Of a stretch of 64,000 bases of DNA, positions 25,501-37,165 are shown in pieces. The notes below the pieces were generated by a model. That model searched no databases. It was not told the DNA's origin and worked only from the letters and a program-made list of their open reading frames with translations. This DNA is from Cinclus cinclus (lineage: Eukaryota > Chordata > Aves > Passeriformes > Cinclidae), in contig NC_085067.1 of the NCBI RefSeq assembly GCF_963662255.1, positions 8,237,148 through 8,301,147 on the forward strand, given 5' to 3'. The translations under genes and the position numbers were made by a program. The first letter of the stretch is position 1. Each line of letters opens with the position of its first letter.

Positions 25501-28500
25501 CTCACTGCTGCTTCAGTACTGAAATGAAATGGCTTTTCCTTTCTGATTCTGATCCAGAAGAGATCAGCCAGGACCTAAGGTCTGCTGACTGCAATAATCT
25601 ACATGAAATGGGCATAGGAGAAAGAAGACCAGACTACATGAAGGTGATATGTTTCCCTCATCCCAAATTTCCCTGAACCTAGAATATGCACACTTACCAG
25701 TTTGAAAATCACAGTGATTCACTCCTCCCTTTACCCTAGCACTTGATTTCTTTTTCCCTTCTTCAACATCTTCAAAGTTCACTGTATACATGAAAGACTG
25801 CATGCAAGGGACACCAACCAAGTGCCGAGGTGGAGAAGCCAGGAACGTCACCTTGAAAACGTTAGCAACACGTTGCTTTACAATAATCCACCTTCAGGAC
25901 AGCTTCACCTGCGTGACAGACTGTCCCAGGTCACATTTATGTGGTGCACATAAACAGGGTTTCCAAGATGATGGCCACCTCCAGGTGTGATGGCATGTGT
26001 TTCCTTTCAGTGAGTAAAAGCCAAAAGCTTTGATGAACTCAGACTGCTGGGACCAGCAAGACCACAGGCTAGAAGCTGTGTTCATGCAGCTGCCCAGAGC
26101 TGCAAGTCTGTCCTTGCTGCACTCTGAAAAAGGAACAGACTACATAGAGAACACAGGGGCTATGGCATTTCTGCACATGCACAAACAGCTCCTGCTCTCA
26201 GCCAAGCTTTGGAAAAAAGCAAACCAGCCAACAATTACTCCTGTATTTCAGGGAGCAGCAGCCACTCCACCTTTCTGCCATTGGCTGACTGTGCAGCAGA
26301 GGGATAAATGCCAGGACCTTGCATGGCTATCCAAGCACCCCACTAGCTGAGACATTTGTCTTTATGCAGGAGGGCCATGGCCAAACTTTTCCTGATAGCT
26401 CATCCCAGTATCAGCCAGGAAAAGAGCTTTCTGTGCACAGTTCCCTGTGTTACTTCCTGAATAAAATTATTCCTTGTTAGCAGGCCAAAGCCCAAGAAAC
26501 AGCCACTGGAACAAACAAAGTTCTGTGCAAATATAATCCCTAGCTCGCCACCAATTAAAGCCAAGAATTAGTCTGTAGCTGCTCCCTTTCAGCATGATGA
26601 ATGCTTAAACAGGTTACAGCTTTGCACTGTGGACATTTTCTGGGGAGAATAAATAACTTCTTTACCAGCCCGACCCACTGCTCTCAGTGGAACAAGACTA
26701 GGGATTATTTTTTGACAAAAATAGTTAAGAATGATTACTGTATGTCAGTATGTTTTAAGTGTTAACCTCAAGGATTGATGGAAGTGCTGGTATTTCTTCA
26801 GCCTGCTCTTTTCTAATCAGCAGCATTTGTGATGTAGAGGAGAAAGGGCCTGGCTAACATGGTAGATGCCAGCTAACAGGACAAGCTTCTCATTGCTGCT
26901 GCAGCAAAAATTCATACAGGTGCCTGAGAAAGAAAGGTTCTCATTTTCCACACAGAAAACCCTGTCCTTCAGAGACTTATATTGAGTTTGTTAGAAACCA
27001 CAAGAAAAAAAGTTACCTGGAAAGAAAAAGGAAGTAATTTTCTGTTGGACTTGCCATCTGAACTGCTCATCAAAGGTGCAGATTTACCCTGCAATTCTTC
27101 AGCTGAATTTGGCACTTCAGTACTCAGGACAAGAGGCAGCTGATGCACAACTGGTGGTTTTGTAAGAAGGTGGGATGCTGCAGCTCAGAGATTTTGAATC
27201 TGTTCATATGCTGATGAAGCCCATGTGCTGATTACAGGCTATACAATGGAAAAGTGAAGTTTCTCTTCCTGAGACATTTCTAGCTAGGCTGTCACTTCTC
27301 CTGGACTTCTCCAGACGACGAAAAACTTAGACCACACTAACTGAGGAGCAGGGATGGAACTACACAGAGTTAACCCTGAGATGAAGCTGTGGACGTGGTG
27401 ACAACAATTCAGAAAGAACACAGGCTGCACACAAACCCAAAGGATATGGAGACTGTGGTAGGAGAATTAGCAGGATGTGGTGTATATAGGTCTCACCAGC
27501 AGATCATCACTTACAAGGGAAAGCACAGAAAATGTGATGAAGCCAGCAGGTCAGTGACTACTATCCACACTGGGTTTTGCACCTGGCTTCCACAGCAAGC
27601 TGTAGCAGAGGATGATAATCCCTCCTTCCCATGCACTTCCTGGAAGCTGATCTTTTCTCCTGCAAAGTCCTGTTTTAGCATCCCAACTACACACGGTGTA
27701 TTTGAAAAAAACAGGGTTGTTTCATGCCCAAACCACAGCCACAGGAAGGTACACAGGCACTGTGACTTTCAGCACTAAGTTCAGGAGGCAGAGAGAGCCA
27801 AGGTAACAGAAGACCCAAACAGAGAGGACTGCTGCTTTGAATTGCAGCAGTACTGCCTGGGTCACAGAGATAACCTGGGCACCAGTGGGACATGCAGCTT
27901 CTTGGGGACAGTGGTCATGCCAGACCTGGGATTTGCTCTGAGCACAACCAATGGCACACAGTGCAACGGTCCCTCAGTATGGACAAACAAGAAAACTGCT
28001 TGAGCTCACCTTTGTTTCAAGCTGATCTAATTTGCAGAGAGATAAACAGCAGTGTGGCTGCTGGAGACTGTACAGGGACTGGTGCAATTCAACTTGCCAC
28101 CAGTGACTGAACTGAAAAATTTGTGTCATGCCAACTGGGCAGAGAAACAAGTGCCATGGATGTCAGATAGACATGATGCTGGAGATGAGCATGCCCCTGG
28201 CATATCCCACCTGAACCCATAGGTTCAGTGACACAAACTCCCTCCTAAAGAATGAAAATCTCTGGGTTTCTTGCTCTGCCATGTGCTGTGCCCCTTGGAA
28301 AATAACCCAGAAACTTTCTCCTCCTTTAATGAGCCTTCACTTAAAACAAAGCTCTTAGGGGGAGGTTCTGAATCCTACTGTTACGGCAAAACCAAATTAG
28401 AATTGATTTTCCTCAGTTGCCACTGATAACAAAAAAGCTGATACTGACAATAGTAGTAAAATTCTTGTGCATATGCCTCTTAAAAAAATACAAGGGCCAC

Positions 28501-29727
28501 TCTGGGAGCAGAACGCTATGTCACCTCTTCTGGGATCAAAAGTACATGGCAAAGACTTTCAATCAAACCTCAAAACTCCCAAATTATAAACAGATACAGC
28601 TGTAAAGTTCCACTCAGCATTCTCAGCCTAGCAATTGATTTACTAAAATCTTCAGGTACCGCTCTACTGGTCTAAAAATGTAGCTTGTTCTATCACATGT
28701 TTGTGAGTATTCCTGAAGTAGAAAAGGGCCAGCTTCAGCAAGGCTACTGATCATAAAAGTCTGTATTAAATAAAGATGGTGTAGTTTCGAATTTTCTCCT
28801 TGTGGCTTGGACATTACAAAACCATTGAATATTACAGTGTCACAAGAAGGTTCTCAAGAGTTAATCCCTATTCAGGAATGAAATCCTCTTTTTTTCATAT
28901 TTCAGTGAATTTTCTCTGACTTCAAAATGTGTAGATTTTAATTCCAAACACAGAAAGAATGAATAAACAAAAATAATAATAGCTGCCTAACACTTCCTCA
29001 TTCCCCCACCTCAATAACACAAACAAAACCTCCACACATGATAAGTTATTACACACTATTTCCATCTACAAAGTCAAACCATTCTCTACACCAGCTCTTG
29101 CACAATGCCAAGAACCTGCAGCTTTCAAGCACATGCCAACCACTTTCTGTGACACTCAACCAACTCCACCTTTGACCCTTTCAGCCACCTCAGGCAAAGA
29201 TGGCACACTTAGTACAGGGAGAGCTGGGTGTAAGAAAGGGGGATCAATCACAGCTTATGGTGATGAGCCAAAGGAGCCGAACCACAACTCCACAGCCTTG
29301 TGCTGGCTGCAGAGATGATACAAACTATTAATGTTCAAGTGCTGCTTCCAGAGGGAGAGGTTGACAGCAGCTGGAAATGCAAGATGTGGTAGGTATACTT
29401 ACAGAGGCGTGGGGACTCCGCTCATTTTAATGCAATAGTACGCAGATGGTTTTGCTTTTTCAAACCTGCTTAAACTACTCTTTAAGACTCGTGTGTGATC
29501 CCCTCCCAGCATTCAAATATATTCATATTCCATGTCTGAACTGCCTTGTACAGCACGGCAGCAGAGACAGCATGCTGAAGTGATCAAAGCACCTCTCAGA
29601 GCTATACTACCAGCCCTGACAAACAGACTTGTATTACAAACATTTTGGTTTACAGTCTCAGTGAGATGACACGTTTTCCTTGTCCACCCCCATGCTGGAT
29701 ACCAAAGTGGCACATGCTGGCACTTAC
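22576..29727. other. Presumed CASTOR2 intron 2 sequence near the exon
   Basis: I looked here for CASTOR2 exon 3, which should begin with codons for LPSSEH, and for later exons such as the one encoding IEGYISLVMD. I did not find them. A MIR-like hint lies at about 25410-25470 (CATCTTGCAGATGAATCTC) but is too weak to call. No other repeats are recognised. Confidence 0.45.
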
Positions 29728-29798
29728 CTAGGAAGCCCTCTTCATCCACAATGATGGTGTAGTCCTCAGGGGTTTCTGTGAGGCTGAAGAACTTGCAC
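29728..29798 (-). CDS. CASTOR2: CASTOR2 internal exon (exon 2 by homology)
   Basis: This 71-bp exon on the minus strand encodes CKFFSLTETPEDYTIIV followed by DEEGFL, with split codons at both ends: the last base of an Arg codon before, the first base of a Glu codon after. From memory this equals vertebrate CASTOR2 residues 39-61. The paralogue CASTOR1 differs here (TLMVDEEGFK), so CASTOR2 is favoured. The acceptor is TTTGCCTTTGCCAG with a pyrimidine tract, and the donor is CTAG|GTAAGT. No stop or frameshift interrupts it. CASTOR proteins are cytosolic ACT-domain proteins that bind GATOR2 and so restrain amino-acid signalling to mTORC1. CASTOR1 senses arginine, while CASTOR2 is known as an arginine-insensitive partner. 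The exon covers part of the first ACT domain. Exon 1 should lie at higher coordinates and exon 3 at lower ones; I found neither here. The phases at both ends agree with the known protein, which argues against a pseudogene. Confidence 0.93.
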
Positions 29799-29945
29799 CT
29801 GGCAAAGGCAAACAGCAGGAGAACATGATTAGCACCTGGACTGAGCAGAGCCTCATCTTCCACCTAAAATGGAAGTCCTTTCCTGTCCAAGCTGTGCTGA
29901 AGGAAAGAGTCACAGTCTGATGTTTATGGAGAGGCCTGAGGCATT

Positions 29946-30040
29946 AACAGACCTGGATTTTATTTCTGGGCAGCTCATACTGTGTGACCCATATTCCCTG
30001 CTGCCTGCCTGTGCACAATGAAGCTGGTAAAACTCTTACT
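29946..30040 (+). mobile_element. Possible MIR-type SINE relic
   Basis: The plus strand reads ACAGACCTGGATTTTATTTC, then TGGGCAGCTCATACTGTGTGACCC, then an AATGAAGCTGGTAAAACTC-like end. This follows the order of the MIR sense consensus (tRNA-like head, then CTGTGTGACC, then CATCTGTAAAA), with much divergence in the middle. It lies about 150 bp upstream of the CASTOR2 acceptor. I call it by pattern only; an alignment would be needed to be sure. Confidence 0.35.
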
Positions 30041-33000
30041 ATTTTTTTACTTAGTTCTTCGTTACTTTTCTTAATTACCATATCCCTTAAGGCTTCCCAT
30101 CACATCCAGGACCTGCTGTGTTGCATGGACAGAGCAAAAAACTGTGCTCACTGACTGCTCACTCCAAAACCATTTCCACAGTTCATGCATACACTTTTCT
30201 GCCCACTGAAGTTTCTTGCTTTATCAAGGTTTGACATCCACCCTCTAAACCAAGCCCTCTTCTTGCTCCTTCAGAGGCTTTTGCCACCAGCAGACAGCAT
30301 CCCAATTTCCTGTGCTGGTCCTCTTCCCTTTCTGGGGTGCTCCTGGTGAAGAAGAGTGGTAGCAGCCATCAAACCAGTGGACACAAAGCTGAGCTTCCCC
30401 CTCACCCCTGAGCCCCTGTGGCCTCTGTTCTGCTCCATCTTCTGCCATCACAGGTCACTAGCAGTGCAGCACCCCCAGCTTGCTCACCATCTAACACAAT
30501 GTCACCTCTAACAGGAGATACAAATCAAATGTGACATGGGATTCTTCCACTGCAGACACACAAACAAAAAATCTTCAGCCTTAAGGCTTAACACCACATA
30601 GAATTGAAAAGGGCTTTTTTTCCCCTGACACACCAACATATGTACATAAACATCTACTGAAAAAAACCCAACTTCTATCTAGCTGGTCCCCAGCAATGGC
30701 AGGAAGGTTAGCATGACATTTTGCAAGCTCATGTTCACCTTCAGCAGAACATCAGCACAGTGCTGGTCAGCATCCTCAGGCTCAACACTCACTCACAGGC
30801 TCCCAGACCCTCCAGGAGAATGCCAGAGCACATAGACTGACTGTGTTTGTTTGCCTAAGACCAGGAGAAATTTTTCCCTGTAAATTGGGTGCAGCAGGAA
30901 GAGCATGTGTCTTTAAGAACCAAAGAGCAGGATTTCACAGTTACACTACAATACTCTCAAATTTACTTGAGACAACCTACAGAAAATAATTTAAATACTG
31001 GAAATAGAGAGATTGTTCTTCATGCTCCCAAATTTCACAGCATCTTCACAGAGTAATTTCTGCATAAAGAACAGTTCAGCAGGATTCAAGAACCAGGGAC
31101 TACCAAGGCTTCTCAGCACTGCTGAGAATCTGGGTCCAAAAGTCTTCAAGAGTTCTGAAAGTCTGGAACTCCATACTGGTGGCTCAAGACATCAAAAAAT
31201 GAAAGCATTCACTTCGTAAAGAATCAGATGAAAACCTGGCTTCAGCATCCTTTTGACTGGTTGAAAAGAACAAACATAGCAACTATCCCCTCCAAAAGCA
31301 ACAGGGAGAAAAATGAGATGGATGCTGCCCTCCTCATCACCTCATCAGAAAACTGAGAGGAAACAACACACAGTTCAATTAGTGGTCTGCCATGTAACCA
31401 GCAGGATTTCATGGACATGGAAAGCATCTGACAACCAGCCTGTAGAGACCTGTCCTGCTTTCCTGGAAGCATCCATCACGACAATCAAGGATAACACTCC
31501 CTCCTAGCACAGACTCGTCATTATAAAATACAGACGTGGCCCCACCACAATAGAAACCACAACTTAATTATTTTGTGTCATTGGTAATAGTTGCTGTGAC
31601 AGCCACATTTACCAACTCAACTCTCTCCAGGAATAGTGCCAAAAGAAGCAGAAAATAGCAGCAGCTCATTTTTTTACTGTCACTTCTAAGCTGCACGAGG
31701 CTGCTACCAGTGCAAGGGGTAATACAAGGTGGGCAAAAAGGACTTCTGGGATGTTGGTTCAGGTGAGTTCCAGGAGGCAGAAGTATTTGTTACAGTGGAT
31801 GAATTCCTTAGAGAAGTTACTGAAATAAAACTCTGCTACTACTGCCTGACTGAGTCACATGCATGCTGACTAGGGAGAAACTAGAGGTCCTAAAGGAGAA
31901 AACATTAATATTAAAAACCTAACCTTTCGTCATCTGTGATGGCATTTATGGAAGAATTTTTTACTAGAACAGTAATATGTATCTGTGTGCACATGATGAC
32001 CCTAGCAGAAGAAGGTTTGTGACAGATGCCAGTTTCTGGGCACACATCTAAATATGCTGATATTTAAGGGATATGTACACATCAAATCACATAATTACTG
32101 CCTCAGAACTCATGCAAAAACCTCATAGCTCTATATACCATCTCAAAGTTCAATCCCCAACTCAGTGTAAAAGGTCAGGACCACAGAGCCATCTGAATTT
32201 AAAAGCGAAGTCTTTCACCAGCACAGAGATCAGTGGTTCTTTGGTATACATTCACTTAGTTCAAGCCAATGATGCATTCTTTTCCCAGAAGAAATCTAAA
32301 CATGAAAAACTGGAATTGCAAACCTTGTGTGATAGGAGAAAGGAACTCCATGTCAACTCCCTCTCCCATATTACACTACATTTGCCTCTTCCATTCAAGT
32401 TATTTCAATAATTTCTGTTTCCTCTTAAACCAGTTTTCAATAAGCTGAATGCCAACAGCATCTTCTATTATCACACTAAAGCCAAGAAAGGAAAAGAATT
32501 GCCCTCTAATAATTTTGAGACAACAGGCAAACAGTATTTCTCTAAGTACATGTGGAAACTGTGCATGTAGGAAGACTGTATTTTTAGTTTCCTAATAGCC
32601 AAACCTTGGATGGATTATTTTGGATTTCTGCCTTCTCAGTGTTTAAGCACATTTCCACTTAAGCACTGTTGCTGACTTCGAGTGCCTGACAACATATGCC
32701 TTTTTCTGGCAATGCCACAAATGTAGACCAATCTATTATTAGATTAGATCTTTGGAACTGCAAAGCTTACTCTGTGTATGGAAGAAATACTCAAGCTTGC
32801 ACAGAGCAGGAGAGTGCCTATGGGATGCAGTAACAGCATCATTTCAGTTTGCAAACAGTACTCCAGTCTCCATGGGAGAAGTGAGCAGTAAAGTGGAGTG
32901 GCTGGCTGTGCTTGCAGGTCCACACCAGAAGTGTCTCCTCCAGACATTTGGTCTTCTAGGTCTGCTGAGATCACAACAGTGGTAATACTGGGATGCATGT

Positions 33001-33705
33001 GTCTCTTTTATTTGTTCTGGGTTGCACACAGAGCACAAGTTTCTGGGAATCTTCTGTGGATCATTTAAAAGTTCAGTACAGACAATGGTCTCCTTAAAGA
33101 CCACAAATCCTACTTTGCTATTTATCAAGAAATTGCTTAATTAATTGTTATCTCAGTAGGGTGAAGTGCTGAAAAACTGTTTGCCCTATGGAAAAGATTA
33201 ATTCCAGAAGCATGTGGGCAGCTGGTCTCCCCTCATGTAGGAAACCATGGGCAAATGCCACTCAAGGCAGTCAAATGTGAAGTCTGGAAGTAACACAGAA
33301 GTTTGCAAAGAAGCAACTGAACTGAATAGAAATTTAGAAGCAGCAGCAGCAAGTTCATCTGTGTGAATATGAAAGACATAACTTGTTGGGATTTATTCCA
33401 GGCTGTCTTCTCATTTTAGATGAGGAGGGATTTGTACACTTCACTCTGTATGTTATCATGACAACATATATTCTTATTACAGAATAAGACTTATGCTAAT
33501 TATCTAATTATTGGTGATCTTTTGTGCAGTTTATAGACAATGACAAGAGGAAGATTCAATACAACATCGTGTGAGACATATTTGGAAAGCAGTAAAGGAC
33601 ACCTGTGCTGTTAATGATGTGGAGGCTGTACAGGACTACTGAAGGGTGAAGCAAGGCCTGCTGAGCACTCCCCCCCTTGCTCTCCAGTTATCTCTCTCTT
33701 TTTTT
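30041..33705. other. Presumed CASTOR2 intron 1 sequence
   Basis: I recognise no exon or repeat family. A perfect plus-strand donor-like TTCAG|GTGAGT occurs near 31762, but no coding frame or acceptor partners it, so it is likely chance. The part around 33480-33540 is AT-rich with TAATTA-type motifs. Confidence 0.45.
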
Positions 33706-33758
33706 AAAAACAAACAAACAAACAAATAAACAAACAAACAAAAACCAAAAAAACCCCA
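33706..33758 (+). repeat. (CAAA)n-type A/C tract
   Basis: AAAAACAAACAAACAAACAA and further CAAA/TAAA units run for about 50 bases directly after a pyrimidine run (TCTCTCTCTTTTTTT). It has the same A/C-only character as the tracts at 14.6 and 63.4 kb and the same strand orientation. Confidence 0.9.
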
Positions 33759-36700
33759 AGACTGTCAACAAAAATTGCCAGTTACACTGTTAACTCCAGA
33801 AACTCAGATCGAATGCCTTGCTCCATTCTGGTCCTCCTGGCCAGCCTATGACAACTTCCATTTGTGATACAGATCTAAGCCATCCCTGCTGAGAAGCATA
33901 GGGATATAAAACCAAAATAAACCTCATCATATTCACATTTATTGTGCTAATGGGAATTAAATGAGCATCTCAGGCACGCAGCTCATGTTTTATTGCTGTT
34001 GTTCCTCCAGCATTTTTTTAAGCAACATATCAGAAGCAGCAGTGTCTCGGTGCAACATCACCCCAGGACAAGCAGCAGAGCAAGAGCAAAAAGCTCTAAA
34101 TCCCTAAATTTCATCCAAAATTATAGAAAATATTTTAATGAAACTACATCTGATGCATTGTACAGTGCTGCCTAGATAACTGTATAAGTGCACATCACTT
34201 CTTAAAGTCCTTTAATATGTTCCTCTTGGTTTGACCCCCCCCCACCCCCAAAATCTTTAACAATATCATTTACACATTTATCATTGTTAATGACAGGAAA
34301 GCAATTTTTAAAATCTCCACAGAGAGTCAATGACTGTTTACATTGAAATGGCAAGAGCTCTTTGCTTTGGGAGAGAATGCTGTAATCAAATCTCTGAAGG
34401 GGAAGTTGGAATAGGAAATGAAAAAGAGGTTTAGTCTGTGTGCAATGGCAAAGAGTATTCATTTATTACCTAACAATTAACTAATTGATCCAGACACACC
34501 TTTTCCTCTTCTCTCATTGCTAGCCCTCTCTGCCAGCATTCTTGGAGGCCCCTCTATTGTGAGTCAATTTATTCACACATGAGATGCAAAAGCAATTATT
34601 TCCATTTGAACGAGCCCATCATTTATTTAAGCAGAAGGTAACTGTGCTTTGAAAACTTTTTCTGTACAGCAGTAATAATAACCCCTGACCACTGTCAGAG
34701 CTGAACTAATTTTCAGCACAAGAGAGAAGTGGAGTACAATATGGCATTTTCCTTAACCACAAAATTCTCTTCTACAACCCAAAATCCAAACTGAGAAACA
34801 AGTTACAGATGTGGGTGTAGGTCCTAAGGTTTACAGCTGAAAATAAAGTATGCTCTAATGTACAACAAAGGCTTGTGAACACATCATACCACCTGGATTC
34901 TGAAGGATTATCCTATCAGAGCAATGCAAACACTGAGAAAAGGAGTAAGTCCTGTTCCCTTTCCCCTTCCAAATCAGGCATTATACTATCACTCCTTTAA
35001 TGCCCTCTGCTGCAGAACATTGACTTTTAAATCCTACCAACACTACAATACAACTGAGTTTCCATCAAATGCAATGCTGCTGTACATCCAAACTCATCTA
35101 TTTGGGGTTCATAGTATCTATTATTGTGATCAGCCAAAAACCACCATTATTTTGTGGACAGCAATGAGAAACAGATTGCAGAGCACATCCTTTTTATTTC
35201 AAAGGGAGCGGCCCATGCTCAATGCACTGGGGGTAAGAGGTTCTTACAATATTGCTCCAAGATACAAAAGGAGGAAGAAACAGAAAATTTGTTGTGGACT
35301 AGAATGAACTTGTTTTCCTACAGGAATCATGAACACAATTTTCCCAGCATAGGACATAAAAGTTCTCCCACAAATTTCTAAAATATATTTCCAGTGCTCA
35401 GTATAGAAAGTTAGATGTACAAGAAATATTTGCAGCTTCAGTGCAGGCAGTGATTGAGAACATGTGTGCCTGGGGAATTAAAGGGGGAGGAGATTCAGCA
35501 AGCCATGCTCCATTGGAATGGAGAGGCAGGAGAAGAACATTTCAGGCCTCATCATTTTCAAAGAGCCTCCATTTGCAAGCAGACCCAACATCCCACATCA
35601 GTCTGAGGAGGAACGCTGTGAGGCTGCATGTCAACCCCAGATTTAATGCACGTTAACAATTTAAGAGCCTGAATAAAAACTTAAAAACCAGAGTTTCACC
35701 AACTTTTCTTTAAGTTCAGAGAGAAGCTTTAGCTTCTTGTACAACTAAAGACACCTTTACAGCAAAAGCAGCCTCTGACTGTTCTCATTCTCCTAGGCTC
35801 TGCTTTTGGCTCCTGCTCAAGATGGATACAACCCAGCCCAGTGATATTTAGTATTTCTGCACATTCTAGCTCATATTACATACAAAACAGTGTTGCAAAT
35901 GTGCCTGTACCCAGCTTTCCATAAACCTGTAGTTAACCAAATCTACAACTCTCAAGAGGCACCAAAACAAAGCTTCATTTACCTCCTTCACTAATGAAGT
36001 AAAAGGAAGCTCCTCTTGTGCCAATTCCTTCTTTCTGGATAAAGATCCCTATATATATGAGCAAAGTAGAAAATGCATTTCAAGAATTTTAAGGTTTTTA
36101 AAGTCAGTCAATACTGACCATCCACAAAGTTTTAGCCCTGAAAATGTCAGATGGTATTATTTTTAACAGCACTCCTCCAAAACACTCACTCTAAATTGGT
36201 CTCTTCACACTGCAAAGGAAAAGCCCATAGTAAAGACAGAAGCATAAAACTTCTTCCCAGGCCTACCAGACCCAAGGAAAACATGAGATATTATTCAGCA
36301 AGTCAGGATTACATGGCTCAGATGGAATTCTGCAGTTTTGGAATATTGTTCCTAAAATCCAGCTGCCAAGTCAACACCCAAAACAAAAGCCAGAGCTCCT
36401 GAAGAAGCATGTATGTCATAAATGACAAAGCAGTGTGGGTCACTGTTTGGGTCAGAACCAATGTCATGGCCAGCACCATCCCACAGATGTTTCTTGTTGG
36501 TCCCTCACTCTGAAGGAACACACCAGTCACTCCACAGGACTGAGCTTTGCTGGGTCTGGCTCTGACTCCTGCAGGACCACCAGTGTGAGAGATGCCACAT
36601 GAACTCAAAAGCAGCTCAAATCAGGGCCTCAAATCAATGCTCCCAAAGTCTCCAGAAGTTAATGGAGTTACCCATTGCCTTGCCATGTTATGACATTTAG

Positions 36701-36929
36701 GATAAGTTTTCTGGCTGAGGTAAGTGGCTGCAGTGCCTTCATATTTGGCTTTTGATCCTCTCAGAGTTTCAGCATAAGAACTCTTGTGCTCTCTGTGCAG
36801 CACTCAGCACAATGAAGTGTAGACATTTCTAGAGAGCAAAGTGTGCTTTAGGAACTTTGTAAGGCTGTTCAGCTTGCTCGGTGATGAGAAAACAGGTGTT
36901 TAGAACCAAGGATTCATAAGCTCAATTTC
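33759..36929. other. Intron sequence with a possible conserved noncoding block
   Basis: There are no exons or recognised repeats. The segment at about 34545-34660 (motifs TGTGAGTCAATTTATTC, AAAGCAATTATTTCC, CATCATTTATTTAAG) has the texture of conserved noncoding DNA: non-repetitive, AT-leaning and full of AP-1-like and homeodomain-like sites. A C-run occurs near 34236. Confidence 0.4.
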
Positions 36930-37165
36930 CAAAAAGCCTGGTGAGTGGATAATAAGATGGCAGGTGAAATACAAAGTCACTAAATGGAAATTAATGCATA
37001 CAGGGGATAAATAAATTAAGTTCTGAATGAAGAATGACAGGCTCCAAACGAGCTAGTACCAGTAAAGAAGAAGATGCGGGAGTCTTCATGGCTGTTCTCC
37101 AAAAGGGTCAAGGCTTTCAAAGATGCTGAAAGAACTAGGATAAAATCAGGCAGGGAAGTGAGGCC
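36930..37165 (+). mobile_element. Ancient CR1/L3-type LINE reverse-transcriptase relic
   Basis: One plus-strand frame encodes GEWIIRWQVKYKV (from 36940) followed by TKWKLMHTG. It matches the motif LGEWADKWQMKFNVDKCKVMHIG typical of the C-terminal reverse-transcriptase part of CR1/L3-like LINEs. Downstream, after indels and a stop, a GAAGATGCGGGAGTC stretch matches the next conserved block (E-x-DLGV). The copy is heavily decayed, with stop codons soon after the motif, so it is a dead fossil. It is clearly older than the CR1 3' ends at 40.0 and 43.6 kb. The ends are estimates, and similarity fades beyond about 37165. Confidence 0.75.

Noticed and set aside
31750..31770. Perfect GTGAGT donor after TTCAG
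   Set aside because: No acceptor or coding frame upstream; such sites occur by chance in introns.
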